This document shows positions 7,743-13,083 of a stretch of DNA of 13,083 nt, in pieces. The first letter of the stretch is position 1. Each line of letters begins with the position of its first letter. A program made the position numbers and the translations under genes. The notes beneath the pieces were generated by a model. The model was not told the DNA's origin, did not search any database, and was given only the letters and a program-made list of their open reading frames with translations. The stretch comes from Firmicutes bacterium UBA3906 (lineage in GTDB: Bacteria; Bacillota; Clostridia; Caldicoprobacterales; DTU083), in contig DGFG01000082.1 in assembly GCA_002391555.1 (NCBI GenBank), positions 1 through 13,083 on the forward strand, read 5' to 3'.

Positions 7743-7764
7743 CTAGGCCCTTATAAGGGCCTAG
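7743..7764. repeat. Perfect 22-bp palindrome between the decarboxylase gene and tmk
   Basis: CTAGGCCCTTA (7743-7753) is followed immediately by its exact reverse complement (7754-7764). As RNA it would fold into a 9-bp stem with a TATA loop. No T-run follows, so it is not a standard intrinsic terminator. It could be a protein-binding palindrome, an RNA-processing or pausing hairpin, or a dispersed repeat. It lies 53 bases before the tmk start. Confidence 0.7.
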
Positions 7765-7816
7765 AGCTGATATATTGTGACTTAAGTAGACTTTTTAAAT
7801 AGGAGTGAGCTAATAG

Positions 7817-8491
7817 ATGAAAGGCAGGCTAATAGTTATAGAGGCAGGAGACGGTAGTGGCAAGGAGACCCAAACAAGGATGCTCTTTGATAGGCTAAGG
7901 CAGGAGGGACATCAGTTGAGGAGGATAACCTTTCCCGACTATGACAGTCCATCTTCTGCTCTAGTAAAGATGTACTTAAGGGGCGATTTTGGTGATAGGC
8001 CGGATGATGTTAGTCCATATCCAGCCTCGGTCTTTTATGCCATAGATCGGTATGCCTCCTATAAGAGGGCCTGGGAAGAGTCGTATTTAGCTGGTCAAAT
8101 CATACTAGCTGACAGGTATACTAGCTCTAATATGGTCCACCAGTCTGTAAAGCTAGGGGACACAGATGAGCAGCAGGCCTATCTTGACTGGCTAGGTGAC
8201 CTAGAATTTAATAAATTAGGCCTACCAGAGCCTAACCAGGTGATTTTTCTAGATATGCCTCCAGCCTATTCTCTAAAACTAATAAAGGACCGGCAAAACA
8301 AGATAACAGGTGGCGATGACAAGGATATCCATGAAAGGGATACTGCCTATCTAGAGAGGGTCTATAGGACCTCCTTGCTCTTGGCAGACAAGCTAGGCTG
8401 GACAAAGGTCACCTGTGTTGAGGATGGAAGGATTAGGACCCGTGAGGCCATACACGAGGATGTGTACAGGGCAGTCCTAGAGGTCCTTTAA
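7817..8491 (+). CDS. tmk: Thymidylate kinase (dTMP kinase)
   Basis: Cytosolic kinase phosphorylating dTMP to dTDP for DNA synthesis; 224 residues, slightly longer than the B. subtilis enzyme. The P-loop is GDGSGKETQT (11-20), followed by FPDYDSPSS (39-47), IDRYASYK (76-83) and the conserved ADRYTSSN (98-105). The lid region contains KDRQNKITGGDDKDIHERD, and the sequence looks like the clostridial subtype with FPDYDSPSSALVKMYL. The Shine-Dalgarno AGGAG (7801-7805) is rather far (11 bases) from ATG 7817, but no other in-frame start is better. Synteny with darA and holB matches the usual Bacillota arrangement. A terminator-like hairpin (8656-8699) lies downstream. Confidence 0.92.
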   Translation: MKGRLIVIEAGDGSGKETQTRMLFDRLRQEGHQLRRITFPDYDSPSSALVKMYLRGDFGDRPDDVSPYPASVFYAIDRYASYKRAWEESYLAGQIILADRYTSSNMVHQSVKLGDTDEQQAYLDWLGDLEFNKLGLPEPNQVIFLDMPPAYSLKLIKDRQNKITGGDDKDIHERDTAYLERVYRTSLLLADKLGWTKVTCVEDGRIRTREAIHEDVYRAVLEVL

Positions 8492-8540
8492 AATAGGCAG
8501 CCTAGGTTATAAGGATAAAAGCTTGGAGCTAGCCTTTAAG

Positions 8541-8645
8541 GATGAAGGGTAAAGTGATAAGGGGCAAAGGAATTAGTGGTAAATCAATTAGTGGCAAAGT
8601 GATTAGGGACAAAGAAATTAGTGACAAAGGGATTAGGGGCAAAGG
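8541..8645. repeat. Seven tandem copies of a 15-bp repeat
   Basis: Seven 15-base units run without gaps from 8541, starting at 8541, 8556, 8571, 8586, 8601, 8616 and 8631. The consensus is about RATTAGKGRCAAAGN; examples are AATTAGTGGCAAAGT (8586-8600), GATTAGGGACAAAGA (8601-8615) and GATTAGGGGCAAAGG (8631-8645). The first unit (GATGAAGGGTAAAGT) is the most diverged. There are no spacers between units, so it is a minisatellite and not a CRISPR array. Confidence 0.88.
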
Positions 8646-8712
8646 CCTGCTTTCAAGAGGGTTAAAGAGACCTAGCTGTAGGCTCAAGCCCTTTATTTGC
8701 TGTTTGCTATAG
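8542..8712 (+). CDS. Doubtful 56-codon ORF made of a Lys-rich pentapeptide repeat
   Basis: ATG 8542 opens a 56-codon frame ending at TAG 8710-8712. Its first 35 residues are a pentapeptide repeat reading GK-V-IR, GK-G-IS, GK-S-IS and so on, rich in Lys and Arg. The rest ends CRLKPFICCLL. The repeat period (15 bp) keeps this frame open, so openness is weak evidence. There is no properly spaced Shine-Dalgarno (AAGG directly abuts the ATG). The C-terminal part overlaps the terminator-like hairpin and the -35 box of darA. I regard it as probably non-coding but list it because it could be a small basic peptide. Confidence 0.15.
   Translation: MKGKVIRGKGISGKSISGKVIRDKEISDKGIRGKGLLSRGLKRPSCRLKPFICCLL
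8656..8699 (+). terminator. Terminator-like hairpin after tmk
   Basis: CCTA (8671-8674) pairs with TAGG (8679-8682) around loop GCTG. It is extended past one bulged A by GAG/CTC (8667-8669 with 8683-8685), and past a small internal loop by AAGAGGGTT (8655-8663) against AGCCCTTT (8687-8694). A short T-rich tail (CTTTATTTG) follows. The tail is weak for an intrinsic terminator, but the position, between tmk and the darA promoter, fits. Confidence 0.5.
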
Positions 8713-8732
8713 CTGCTAAAGTGATATATAAT
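8704..8732 (+). promoter_or_regulatory. Sigma-A promoter of the darA-holB-ricT operon
   Basis: TTGCTA (8704-8709) and a perfect TATAAT (8727-8732) are spaced by exactly 17 bases. Transcription should start near 8739, giving a leader of about 45 bases before the darA ATG at 8784. This is the best-matched promoter in the window and sits immediately after the tmk hairpin. Confidence 0.68.
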
Positions 8733-8783
8733 AATCATAAATAAAGGACTGTTTTCATAATCTGATTACAGGGGGGTTTACAC

Positions 8784-9113
8784 ATGAAGCTAATAATTGC
8801 GATAGTACAGGATGAGGATGCCCAAAGGCTAACATCTACCTTGATGGATGATGGTTTTAGCGTGACCAAGCTTGCTACAACAGGAGGCTTTCTAAGGGCA
8901 GGCAATACGACCCTACTAATAGGTGTTGACGAAGAACGTCTAGACGATGCAATGGACCTTATTGAAAAGGTGAGCAAGAGTAGAAAACAGGTAGCCACCT
9001 CGCCTTCTCCCGTTGCAGGAGCAGCCGGAGTATATGTACCCTACCCAGTTGAGGTAACTGTTGGAGGGGCTACAGTCTTTGTTGTAGACGTTGAGCAATT
9101 TCGCAAGCTTTAA
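8784..9113 (+). CDS. darA: Cyclic di-AMP receptor DarA (PII-like, YaaQ/PstA family)
   Basis: A 109-residue cytosolic PII-like signalling protein that, in B. subtilis, Listeria and Staphylococcus relatives, forms a trimer binding c-di-AMP. Diagnostic stretches are MKLIIAIVQDEDAQRL at the N terminus, TKLATTGGFLRAGNTTLLIG (28-47) with the ligand-binding TTGGF and GNTT, and VPYPVEVTVGGATVFV (85-100) ending VEQF. The length is that of the family. AGGGGGG (8770-8776) seven bases before ATG is a strong ribosome site. The gene heads an operon with holB and ricT, with the holB start 35 bases after the darA stop. The B. subtilis yaaR gene that normally intervenes is missing. Confidence 0.95.
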   Translation: MKLIIAIVQDEDAQRLTSTLMDDGFSVTKLATTGGFLRAGNTTLLIGVDEERLDDAMDLIEKVSKSRKQVATSPSPVAGAAGVYVPYPVEVTVGGATVFVVDVEQFRKL

Positions 9114-9148
9114 TGGTATTAAGGCCAGATTTTCCAGGAGAAAAGCAG

Positions 9149-10132
9149 ATGAATACTAGACCTATTGTAGGGCAATCCCAGCTCGTTAAAATGATGGATA
9201 GCATTATAGCTAGCGGGCGGGTTGCCCATGCTTATTTATTTACAGGTCCCTTTGGCGCGGGCAAAAAAACCCTTAGCTTACTTTTTGCACAGGCCCTATT
9301 GTGCGAAGGCGAGGGGGAAAAGCCCTGCTATAGCTGTAGGTCCTGCAAGCAGATCGATTCGAATAACCACCCTGATATATATCATCTAGTCAAGGAAGAG
9401 GACAAGACTAGAATCATTGTGGACCAGATTAGGGATCTACGGGAAAGGATTAGGGTCAAGCCATATCAATCAGAATTGAGGATAGTCTTTATACACAGGG
9501 CTCAGGAAATGACGGTTCAGGCTCAAAATGCACTGCTAAAGACCCTAGAAGAGCCACCTAGCCATACCAAGTTTTTCTTACTAGCTGATATTGCAAATGA
9601 ACTGCTGCCAACCATTATATCAAGGTGTCAGATATTTAAGGTAAATAGCCTGTCCACTCCAGACACTGCAAAGATTTTAATGGATAGACTGGATATTTTA
9701 AGGGAGGAGGCCAGTTTTTTTGCTACCATTGCCTGCGGGATCCCTGGCAAGGCCCTCATGCTGGCTAGTAACGAGGACTTCAAGCAAAAACGAGACAGGC
9801 TAATTGAAAAGCTAGGCTCAAAGCGACCTAATGACCTCTTAGACCTAGTTCCCCTCTTTACAGAGGACAGGGACCTAGCCTTTGACCTATTTGATGTTTT
9901 GGTCTTTTGGTTTAGAGACCTATTGGTGGCAAAGGAAACAGGCAGGACCGACAAAATCATTAATATGGACAAGCTTTCCTACTTGGGCAGACAGACTAAA
10001 GCCTTTACAAGCAGGGCGCTACAGGATAATATAGAGCTAGTAGAAAAATCAAGAAGAGCCATAGAAGGGTATAGCAATTTTCAGTTAACTATAGAAAACA
10101 TGCTTTTAGCTTTCACGGGAGGAGCAAATTGA
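9149..10132 (+). CDS. holB: DNA polymerase III delta prime subunit
   Basis: Clamp-loader subunit (327 residues from ATG 9149) of the AAA+ family, acting with tau/gamma and delta to load the sliding clamp. Visible features are IVGQ, RVAHAYLFTGPFGAGKKT with an intact P-loop (33-41), a four-cysteine zinc module (Cys52, Cys60, Cys63, Cys66), NALLKTLEEPP (127-137) and the sensor-1/SRC region TIISRCQIF (155-163). The upstream in-frame ATG at 9113 overlaps the darA stop but has no ribosome site. AGGAG (9136-9140) is eight bases before ATG 9149, and that start gives the usual MNTRPIVGQ N terminus. The stop codon overlaps the ricT start (TGATG), which implies coupled translation. Confidence 0.94.
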   Translation: MNTRPIVGQSQLVKMMDSIIASGRVAHAYLFTGPFGAGKKTLSLLFAQALLCEGEGEKPCYSCRSCKQIDSNNHPDIYHLVKEEDKTRIIVDQIRDLRERIRVKPYQSELRIVFIHRAQEMTVQAQNALLKTLEEPPSHTKFFLLADIANELLPTIISRCQIFKVNSLSTPDTAKILMDRLDILREEASFFATIACGIPGKALMLASNEDFKQKRDRLIEKLGSKRPNDLLDLVPLFTEDRDLAFDLFDVLVFWFRDLLVAKETGRTDKIINMDKLSYLGRQTKAFTSRALQDNIELVEKSRRAIEGYSNFQLTIENMLLAFTGGAN

Positions 10133-11019
10133 TGCAGTTAGTTATAGGTGTGCGCTTTAAAGCAGCAGGTAAGATATATTATTTTGACCCAGGCAATATA
10201 AAGCTAGATCTCTTTGACAAGGTAATAGTTGAGACAGCTCGAGGAATAGAATACGGTGAGGTTGTAGTAGAGCCTAGGATGGTTTCAGAAGAAGAGATCA
10301 TCACACCTTTAAAGAGTGTTATTCGCAAGGCTACGGCCAAGGATGATATAAAGTACAGAGAAAACAAGAAAAAGGAACTAGAAGCCCTCATAACCTGTGA
10401 GGAAAAGGTAGAAAAGCATGGGCTAGCCATGAAGCTAGTTGATGTAGAGCTTACCTTTGACAATAGCAAGCTAATATTTTATTTCACTGCCAATGGCAGG
10501 ATTGACTTTAGGGAGCTAGTAAAGGATTTAGCTGCCGTATTTAAAACAAGGATAGAGCTAAGGCAGATAGGGGTCAGAGATGAGGCCAAAATGCTTGGGG
10601 GCCTTGGACCATGTGGTCTTACCCTTTGCTGTAATACCTTTATGGGTGACTTTCACCCAGTATCAATAAAGATGGCCAAGGAGCAGAGTCTCTCACTTAA
10701 CCCGGCCAAGATATCCGGCCTATGTGGTAGGCTTATGTGCTGCCTAAACTATGAGCAGGATTATTACGAGGAAATAAGCAAGATAATGCCAAGGGTAGCT
10801 AGCGATGTAATTACACCCGAAGGCAGGGCCACCGTCCTAGATGTCAACAAGCTAAAGCAGCTAGTTAGGGTAAAGCTAACTCTTGAGGATGGGGCAGTTG
10901 ATATAAGAGAGTATGCTTTAGACCAAATCAAGGCCTTAGACAATAGGTCAGTTAGTCAAAATGACAATAATGATCCATTAGTAGATGACCCTGAGATAGC
11001 ATCATTATTGGATGACTAA
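10132..11019 (+). CDS. ricT: PSP1-domain regulatory protein RicT (YaaT)
   Basis: A 295-residue PSP1-family protein. In B. subtilis RicT joins RicA and RicF in an iron-sulfur complex that modulates RNase Y-dependent mRNA maturation and promotes sporulation, competence and biofilm formation. The core is recognisable from FDPGN (18-22), GIEYGEVV (38-45), and two cysteine groups: GPCGLTLCC (159-167; Cys161, Cys166, Cys167) and GLCGRLMCCL (196-205; Cys198, Cys203, Cys204). These are the expected [4Fe-4S] ligands. The acidic C-terminal tail (from about 270) is variable in the family. GGGAGGAG (10117-10124) precedes ATG 10132. A TTG just upstream is in frame but unnecessary. No partner ricA or ricF genes are in this window. 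Confidence 0.94.
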   Translation: MQLVIGVRFKAAGKIYYFDPGNIKLDLFDKVIVETARGIEYGEVVVEPRMVSEEEIITPLKSVIRKATAKDDIKYRENKKKELEALITCEEKVEKHGLAMKLVDVELTFDNSKLIFYFTANGRIDFRELVKDLAAVFKTRIELRQIGVRDEAKMLGGLGPCGLTLCCNTFMGDFHPVSIKMAKEQSLSLNPAKISGLCGRLMCCLNYEQDYYEEISKIMPRVASDVITPEGRATVLDVNKLKQLVRVKLTLEDGAVDIREYALDQIKALDNRSVSQNDNNDPLVDDPEIASLLDD

Positions 11020-11049
11020 ACCAGAATTCTAATAATTAGCAAATCCTAC

Positions 11050-11078
11050 TTTTAATTTGTGACAAAATCTGATACAAT
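11050..11078 (+). promoter_or_regulatory. Extended -10 promoter for the ferredoxin gene
   Basis: TACAAT (11073-11078) preceded by TGA (11070-11072) is an extended -10 element. The -35 position (TTTTAA, 11050-11055) is poor. Between them lies the interrupted palindrome TTTGT-G-ACAAA (about 11056-11065), which could be an operator but matches no regulator I can name. Initiation would fall near 11085, giving a leader of about 36 bases. Confidence 0.5.
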
Positions 11079-11120
11079 TATTAAGGTTTTTTATTGGGGA
11101 TTGTGGAGGAGGTGACTGAA

Positions 11121-11288
11121 ATGGCCTATGTTATAAACGAAGATTGCATTGCATGTGGTGCTTGCCAACCCGAATGTCCAGTTGAAGCTATTACAGAGGG
11201 TGACATTTACGTTATAGACGGTGATCTATGCATTGATTGCGGAGCCTGTGCAGATGTATGCCCAGTTGATGCTCCCAACCCAGCGTAA
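11121..11288 (+). CDS. Clostridial-type 2[4Fe-4S] ferredoxin
   Basis: A 55-residue ferredoxin carrying two CxxCxxCxxxCP motifs: Cys9, Cys12, Cys15, Cys19 and Cys37, Cys40, Cys43, Cys47. Like the classical clostridial ferredoxins it is about 55 residues long, acidic, and internally duplicated (ECPVEAI against VCPVDA). It acts as a cytosolic low-potential electron carrier, for example for pyruvate:ferredoxin oxidoreductase or hydrogenase in anaerobes. The start is ATG 11121, seven bases after GGAGGT (11108-11113). An upstream in-frame TTG (11094) overlaps the leader and is not needed. The gene has its own promoter and a terminator (11324-11347), so it looks monocistronic. Confidence 0.95.
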   Translation: MAYVINEDCIACGACQPECPVEAITEGDIYVIDGDLCIDCGACADVCPVDAPNPA

Positions 11289-11323
11289 GAGCGTGAGCAA
11301 GTATAAATGTATACACACATAAG

Positions 11324-11347
11324 AAGGACCTTTTATAGGTCTTTTTT
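11324..11347 (+). terminator. Rho-independent terminator after ferredoxin
   Basis: AAGGACCT (11324-11331) pairs with AGGTCTTT (11337-11344) around a five-base loop, including one G-U pair, and runs into six consecutive T (11342-11347). It lies 36 bases after the ferredoxin stop codon. Confidence 0.8.
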
Positions 11348-11485
11348 ATTTTGCTATTTTACATAATATTTTGCTTCTTGGCAGGAAATCACGCTTGTAT
11401 GTCGAAACAAAAGAAATAGGGTGTATATTCTTATATATTTTCATTGGATAATGTCCCTAAATAAATAACAAGGCGGTGATTGACA
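11348..11485. other. AT-rich upstream region of the SpoIID-like gene
   Basis: This 138-base AT-rich stretch separates the ferredoxin terminator from the SpoIID-like gene. Several TATA-like words occur, but I found no -35/-10 pair with acceptable spacing, nor a clear sigma-E, -F, -G or -K match, so the promoter is not assigned. The only confident element is the ribosome site AAGGCGGTGA (11470-11479) six bases before ATG 11486. Confidence 0.4.
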
Positions 11486-13061
11486 ATGCGACGTTTTCTA
11501 GCTTTATTAGTCATATTGTCTATAATAGCTAGTATTATCTTTACTGTACCTGCCCAGGCCAGTCTCGATTATAGCATGATACGCGTTGCCTTATCATCTA
11601 TGGGGACACCATCTAAAGTAGAGCTCTATACAAATGGCGATTTTACTATAGCTGGCAACTCATCAGTTAATATAAAGGCAGCAACCAATTATACAATAAC
11701 AGTTAGCAGCGGCAAGCTCAAACTAGAAGGTGGAGGAACTACCTATACCTTAAGCTCCCCCTTTACCTTTAAAAATAAAAGTGGTAGCTTGAGGGTGAAA
11801 AACCCCGCATATGGTACAAAGTATTATCCTGGTGATATGGAGGTCAGGATAGTAGATGGGGGTATACGTTTAACAAACCATGTAGATATGGAAACATATC
11901 TTTATGGCGTACTACCCTTTGAGATGTCCAATAGCTGGCCATTAGAGGCCCTCAAGGCTCAGGCTGTAGCTGCCAGGACCTATGCTGCTAGGGCCAGGCG
12001 GTCAAGTAACTATTTCGACCTATATGATACCCAATCGAGCCAGGTATACCAGGGCTACGATCCAGCATATGCTAGATGCATACAGGCAGTTGACGAGACT
12101 AAAGGCCTAGTACTTATGTATAACAACTCCTTTGTTGGTACCTATTACTCATCATCCAATGGGGGTATGACAGAGGCTACTAAAAATATATTTGTACAAG
12201 ACCTGCCCTATTCAGTTGTAAAAGAGGACCCCTACGACATTAGAAACAAGAGTAATTCTAGGGCCACCTGGACCATTACATACACAAAAAAACCTGTTAG
12301 CTCAAGCCTGGCAAACCGGCTAATACAGCGTATGAAGTCATCTGTAGACAGCAAGGGATATAGTTCAAACGACCCTAATATAAAGGTATTAGAGCTAAAG
12401 GAAATCTTCTTTGAACCCCAAAATGAGAGTGGCAGGATTGACAAGGGCTATCTCTTGGCTAAACTGCTAGTAAAGAAAAAGCAGCTTGCAGGTAGTCATG
12501 ACTGGGTCAAGATTAGATACAATGGTCAGGATGCCTATATGGCTGTACAGTATTTAGCCTTTAATGAGCCTGCTAGCGATGGCACTATGACTGGCACGGT
12601 CACTGAAGCAAGGGTTAATGTACGCAAGGGTCCTGGTACCAACTATGATAGTATCGGTATAGTTGAAAAGGACAGCAAGCTCACAATAGTAGATAGCAAC
12701 ATGCAGATAATAGAGCAAAAGCTTAGCTTTAATAAAAACACAGCCAGAGGTGTTCTAAACCTACCTAGCCTCTTGGTTACTGTTGAGGACAAGGGAGACT
12801 CCTTTGTACTAAATGGTGGAGGCTTTGGGCATGGGGTAGGCATGAGCCAATACGGGGCCCAGCAAATGGCCAGAGAGGACTTTACCTTTGACCAGATCCT
12901 AGACTTTTACTATCCAGGTACACAGCTGACCCTTATGTATGGTGGGTCTGATGACCTTCCTGACCGTGGTGATGGAGATAGGCCAGACCCAAGCCAGGAG
13001 CCAAGTCCAGAACCAACCAAGGAACCGACCCCAGAACCGACTCAGGAGCCAAGCCCTGAGC
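11486..13061 (+). CDS. Secreted SpoIID/LytB-family protein with nested SH3b-like insert, 3' truncated
   Basis: A signal peptide (1-25, ending VPAQA) precedes a SpoIID/LytB region: VDMETYLYGVLPFEMSNSWP (133-152) with conserved Glu146, LKAQAVAARTYA (156-167), QVYQGYD (186-192), YYSSSNGGMTE (220-230), and the closing GGGFGHGVGMSQYGA (444-458) with FYYPGT. B. subtilis SpoIID is a lytic transglycosylase acting on peptidoglycan during engulfment; LytB-type members modify the vegetative wall. Between the two conserved blocks sits an insert (about 336-403) that reads as the second half of a bacterial SH3 domain (DWVKIRYNG to VQYL), then the first half (GTVTEARVNVRKGPGTNYD to LTIVD). The C terminus is three copies of an 8-residue Pro/Glu-rich unit (502-525), and then the contig runs into sequencing adapter. 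Arg codons here include many CGN, unlike neighbouring genes. Whether it is the sporulation SpoIID or a paralogue is uncertain. Confidence 0.88.
12989..13060 (+). repeat. Three 24-bp coding repeats encoding a Pro/Glu-rich tail
   Basis: Three in-frame 24-base units encode P-(S/T)-(Q/K)-E-P-(S/T)-P-E. The fourth unit is cut off by adapter sequence. Such tails usually act as extended, wall-spanning spacers in secreted Gram-positive proteins, so more copies and a further C-terminal region may follow in the genome. Confidence 0.8.
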
Positions 13062-13083
13062 CTGTCTCTTATACACATCTCCG
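13062..13083. other. Nextera transposase adapter remnant (not genomic)
   Basis: CTGTCTCTTATACACATCT followed by CCG at the contig end is identical to the Illumina Nextera read-through adapter (mosaic end plus the start of the index-side adapter). It should be trimmed. It contributes six bogus residues or so (VSYTHL) to the open frame of the SpoIID-like gene. Confidence 0.97.

Larger units (their letters stand above)
8492..8783. other. Intergenic region: minisatellite, hairpin and darA promoter
   Basis: This 292-base gap between tmk and darA contains seven tandem 15-bp repeats (8541-8645), a long interrupted hairpin (8656-8694), and a sigma-A promoter (8704-8732) with a short leader to darA. 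Small frames cross the repeat on both strands because its period is a multiple of three. None resembles a known protein; the forward one (8542-8712) is discussed separately. Confidence 0.6.

Noticed and set aside
8541..8645. Repeat array as a possible CRISPR
   Set aside because: Units of 15 bp are directly adjacent with no spacers, and no cas gene is nearby.
8529..8738. Reverse-strand 69-codon frame with a Leu/Pro/Ile pentapeptide repeat
   Set aside because: It is the reverse reading of the 15-bp tandem repeat, whose period keeps frames open automatically. It also crosses the terminator-like hairpin and the darA promoter, and has no ribosome site.
9113..9148. Longer N terminus for the delta prime subunit, starting at ATG 9113
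   Set aside because: No ribosome site precedes it, whereas AGGAG is well placed for ATG 9149, which yields the usual family N terminus.
9628..9972. Reverse-strand 114-codon frame inside holB
   Set aside because: It is a shadow of a confidently identified gene, with Ser/Arg-rich composition typical of antisense frames.
11094..11120. TTG start giving a 64-residue ferredoxin
   Set aside because: The extra residues cover the ribosome site of ATG 11121; a 55-residue product is the classical size.

Overview
The window reads as a chromosomal piece of an endospore-forming member of the Bacillota, most likely an anaerobic Clostridia lineage. The evidence is a Gin/CsfB-type anti-sigma-G gene, a 55-residue clostridial 2[4Fe-4S] ferredoxin, a SpoIID/LytB-family protein, purine-rich Shine-Dalgarno sites, and a gene order matching the Bacillus subtilis csfB-yaaO-tmk-darA-holB-ricT neighbourhood. 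Base usage is idiosyncratic: arginine is mostly AGG, CTA is a common leucine codon, and the tetranucleotide CTAG, usually rare in bacteria, is very frequent. No tRNA, rRNA, CRISPR array, insertion sequence or phage gene was seen. All identified genes are on the + strand.

Layout. (1) 2-980: the 3' end of an unidentified gene, then a sugar phosphate isomerase/epimerase-like TIM barrel. A gap follows with a tandem 12-bp repeat, an intrinsic terminator and an extended -10 promoter. (2) 1301-5927: a compact three-gene membrane glycosylation module. It has a DPM1/GtrB-like GT2 enzyme that would charge a polyprenyl phosphate with a sugar, a small GtrA-type membrane protein, and a 1046-residue polytopic protein. 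That last protein joins two GT-C glycosyltransferase units (GT87-like, then PMT/GT39-like), with a beta-rich discoidin-like domain inside the first external loop of the second unit. (3) 6045-8491: a 59-codon Gin homologue, an Orn/Lys/Arg decarboxylase-family enzyme (YaaO-like) and thymidylate kinase. (4) 8492-8783: a gap with seven tandem 15-bp repeats, a terminator-like hairpin and a clear sigma-A promoter. (5) 8784-11019: darA (c-di-AMP receptor), holB (DNA polymerase III delta prime) and ricT (RNase Y regulatory complex), tightly coupled. (6) 11121-11288: ferredoxin with its own promoter and terminator. (7) 11486 to the end: a secreted SpoIID/LytB-family protein with an SH3b-like insert whose halves appear in reversed order, followed by a Pro/Glu repeat tail.

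The final 22 bases (13062-13083) match the Nextera transposase adapter and are not genomic, so the last gene is truncated and its apparent final residues are an artefact.

The most unusual content is the double GT-C protein with its embedded beta domain, the apparently permuted SH3b insert in the SpoIID-like protein, and two intergenic minisatellites with periods that are multiples of three. No complete new defence or mobile system is visible.
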